From NCBI GenBank assembly GCA_026395935.1, contig JAPLXT010000100.1, positions 1 through 6,472 on the forward strand: 6,472 bases of DNA. Direction: 5' to 3'. How positions within the stretch are numbered: the stretch's first letter is position 1; each line of letters begins with the position of its first letter. A model generated the notes under the pieces. That model searched no databases, was not told where the DNA came from, and saw only the letters and a list, made by a program, of their open reading frames with translations. Positions 5,804 through 6,472 of the stretch are shown one piece after another. A program made the position numbers and the translations under genes. This DNA comes from Candidatus Nomurabacteria bacterium. GTDB lineage: Bacteria > Patescibacteriota > Minisyncoccia > Phycocordibacterales > UBA9973.

Positions 5804-6098
5804 AACCATCCAAAGAGCTAAGAGAAGTTTCCCAAATGAAAAGACTATCCAATTCTTTGAAGTTAAAGACCATGAATTTATAAATGGTGTTGAATATCAA
5901 AAAATAATAGCCTGCGATTCTGGGAATTACAAGTTAGTTAACCTTCCACTTAACACAAGCATTGTGTTACTAGGTAAGAACTCAATTTCTTATATCCTGC
6001 AAGAGGGAAACCGCTCAACTGTTTTACTTGATATAAATGAGGAAAACATTGAGGAAACACAAGGTTATCCTGTGATGACCTTGTTGTCAAAATACTAA
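5751..6098 (+). CDS. C-terminal part of the frameshifted secreted protein
   Basis: It overlaps the preceding frame by 53 bp. The first nine codons after the ATG at 5751 look like out-of-frame translation; sense resumes at about 5778 (MKEAEEVVKTIQRAK). The segment has alternating strands (FFEVKDHEFINGVEYQKIIA, then LVNLPLNTSIVLL and STVLLDI), no membrane segment and one cysteine. It has no signal peptide of its own, which supports its being the end of the upstream secreted protein rather than a separate gene. The stop at 6098 is followed within about 15 bp by the point where metG similarity begins on the other strand. If the frameshift is a sequencing error, the intact gene is 5498-6098. Confidence 0.5.
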   Translation: MKRRAISSSMKEAEEVVKTIQRAKRSFPNEKTIQFFEVKDHEFINGVEYQKIIACDSGNYKLVNLPLNTSIVLLGKNSISYILQEGNRSTVLLDINEENIEETQGYPVMTLLSKY

Positions 6099-6472
6099 GC
6101 AAAAAAACCGGACATGTGCGCTCTCTATCCACTTTCACTACTTTGAATGGCTCTGTGGCTTGGATTGTTTTATCTAGTTCTCCTATTTTCTCCCAGACAT
6201 AATCAATTGCCTTTTTCAAATCAAAAGTTTCGTATATTGCAAAATATTCTGTGAAGTCGGACTTCTCGGGTATCTCTGGGCACTTGTCTAAATACTTTTC
6301 AGATAGAGTTAAAATTCGAGATGAGAGATTCCCTAACCCATTCGCAAGTCCAGAATTGTAAGCATCCTTGAAACGCGCTAAGGTGAAGGGACTGTCCTCA
6401 AAGCTTCCAACTTCACGAAGAAGGAAATACCTGAGAGCATCTGTGCCGTATTCATTCACAATATCTTTAGGG
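5950..6472 (-). CDS. metG: Methionyl-tRNA synthetase, C-terminal fragment with aberrant 3' end
   Basis: The frame enters from the right edge with PKDIVNEYGTDALRYFLLRE, the segment that follows the KMSKS loop in class Ia MetRS, so the catalytic core lies outside the window. Next come the anticodon-binding helices (NSGLANGLGNLSSRIL, then KKAIDYVWEKIGELDKTIQATEPFKVVKVD). Similarity stops at VDRE, about 6115. The family normally continues for some 50 residues of helix that pack back on the enzyme; here 50 or so unrelated codons follow, antisense to the plus-strand gene, to a TAA at 5950. The 3' end therefore appears replaced. Activity is doubtful unless an intact copy exists elsewhere. No terminator is visible between the convergent genes. 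MetRS and TatD genes are neighbours in many bacteria (metS-yabD in Bacillus), which fits tatD lying downstream on the same strand. Confidence 0.85.
   Translation of the reverse strand, partial: PKDIVNEYGTDALRYFLLREVGSFEDSPFTLARFKDAYNSGLANGLGNLSSRILTLSEKYLDKCPEIPEKSDFTEYFAIYETFDLKKAIDYVWEKIGELDKTIQATEPFKVVKVDRERTCPVFLLSILTTRSSQDNLVFPQCFPHLYQVKQLSGFPLAGYKKLSSYLVTQCLC

Noticed and set aside
1..6472. tRNA, rRNA or riboswitch genes
   Set aside because: No cloverleaf with a GTTCRA-type T loop, no rRNA core sequences and no known riboswitch core were seen on either strand by eye.

Overview
The window looks like part of a Candidate Phyla Radiation (Patescibacteria, probably Parcubacteria-like) genome. 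The evidence is the AT-rich sequence, the absence of recognisable Shine-Dalgarno sequences before any start, a TatD hydrolase and a MetRS of the types common there, an excisionase-like helix-turn-helix joined to a membrane segment and a fibre-like exterior, and G/C-rich palindromic repeats scattered in and between genes. The assignment rests on pattern memory, not on a search.

Layout. From 1 to 1704 (minus strand, running off the left edge) lies a surface protein with an N-terminal HTH, one membrane segment, long internal repeats, a predicted coiled coil and the start of a beta-repeat region. Its 5' leader (1705-1850) holds an extended -10 promoter and three copies of an 18-bp dyad, ATCTCGG-N4-CCGAGAT, placed exactly 31 bp apart. 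From 1853 to 1979 are a small terminator, a consensus DnaA box and a 93-bp nested inverted repeat touching the next stop codon. A minus-strand operon follows, in transcription order: a 110-aa acidic protein (4998-5330), a 693-aa membrane protein that I read as a divergent OmpA-like domain plus a VWA-like domain (2912-4993), and a TatD-family hydrolase (1978-2895). Gaps between these genes are 4 and 16 bp.

From about 5331 to 6115 the pattern breaks. A plus-strand gene with a Bacteroidota-style signal peptide, split by an apparent one-base frameshift, sits between the operon and metG. metG enters from the right edge on the minus strand and loses family similarity near 6115; its last 50 or so codons are antisense to the plus-strand gene. 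Since metG and tatD are neighbours in many bacteria, this suggests a foreign insertion or rearrangement that cut the 3' end of metG, or an assembly join.

The most striking signals are the phased three-site operator array before a gene encoding a DNA-binding domain tethered to an extracellular fibre, and two unrelated palindromic elements sitting in frame inside coding sequences (443-485 and 2342-2379). The second resembles in principle the protein-coding palindromic elements of Rickettsia.
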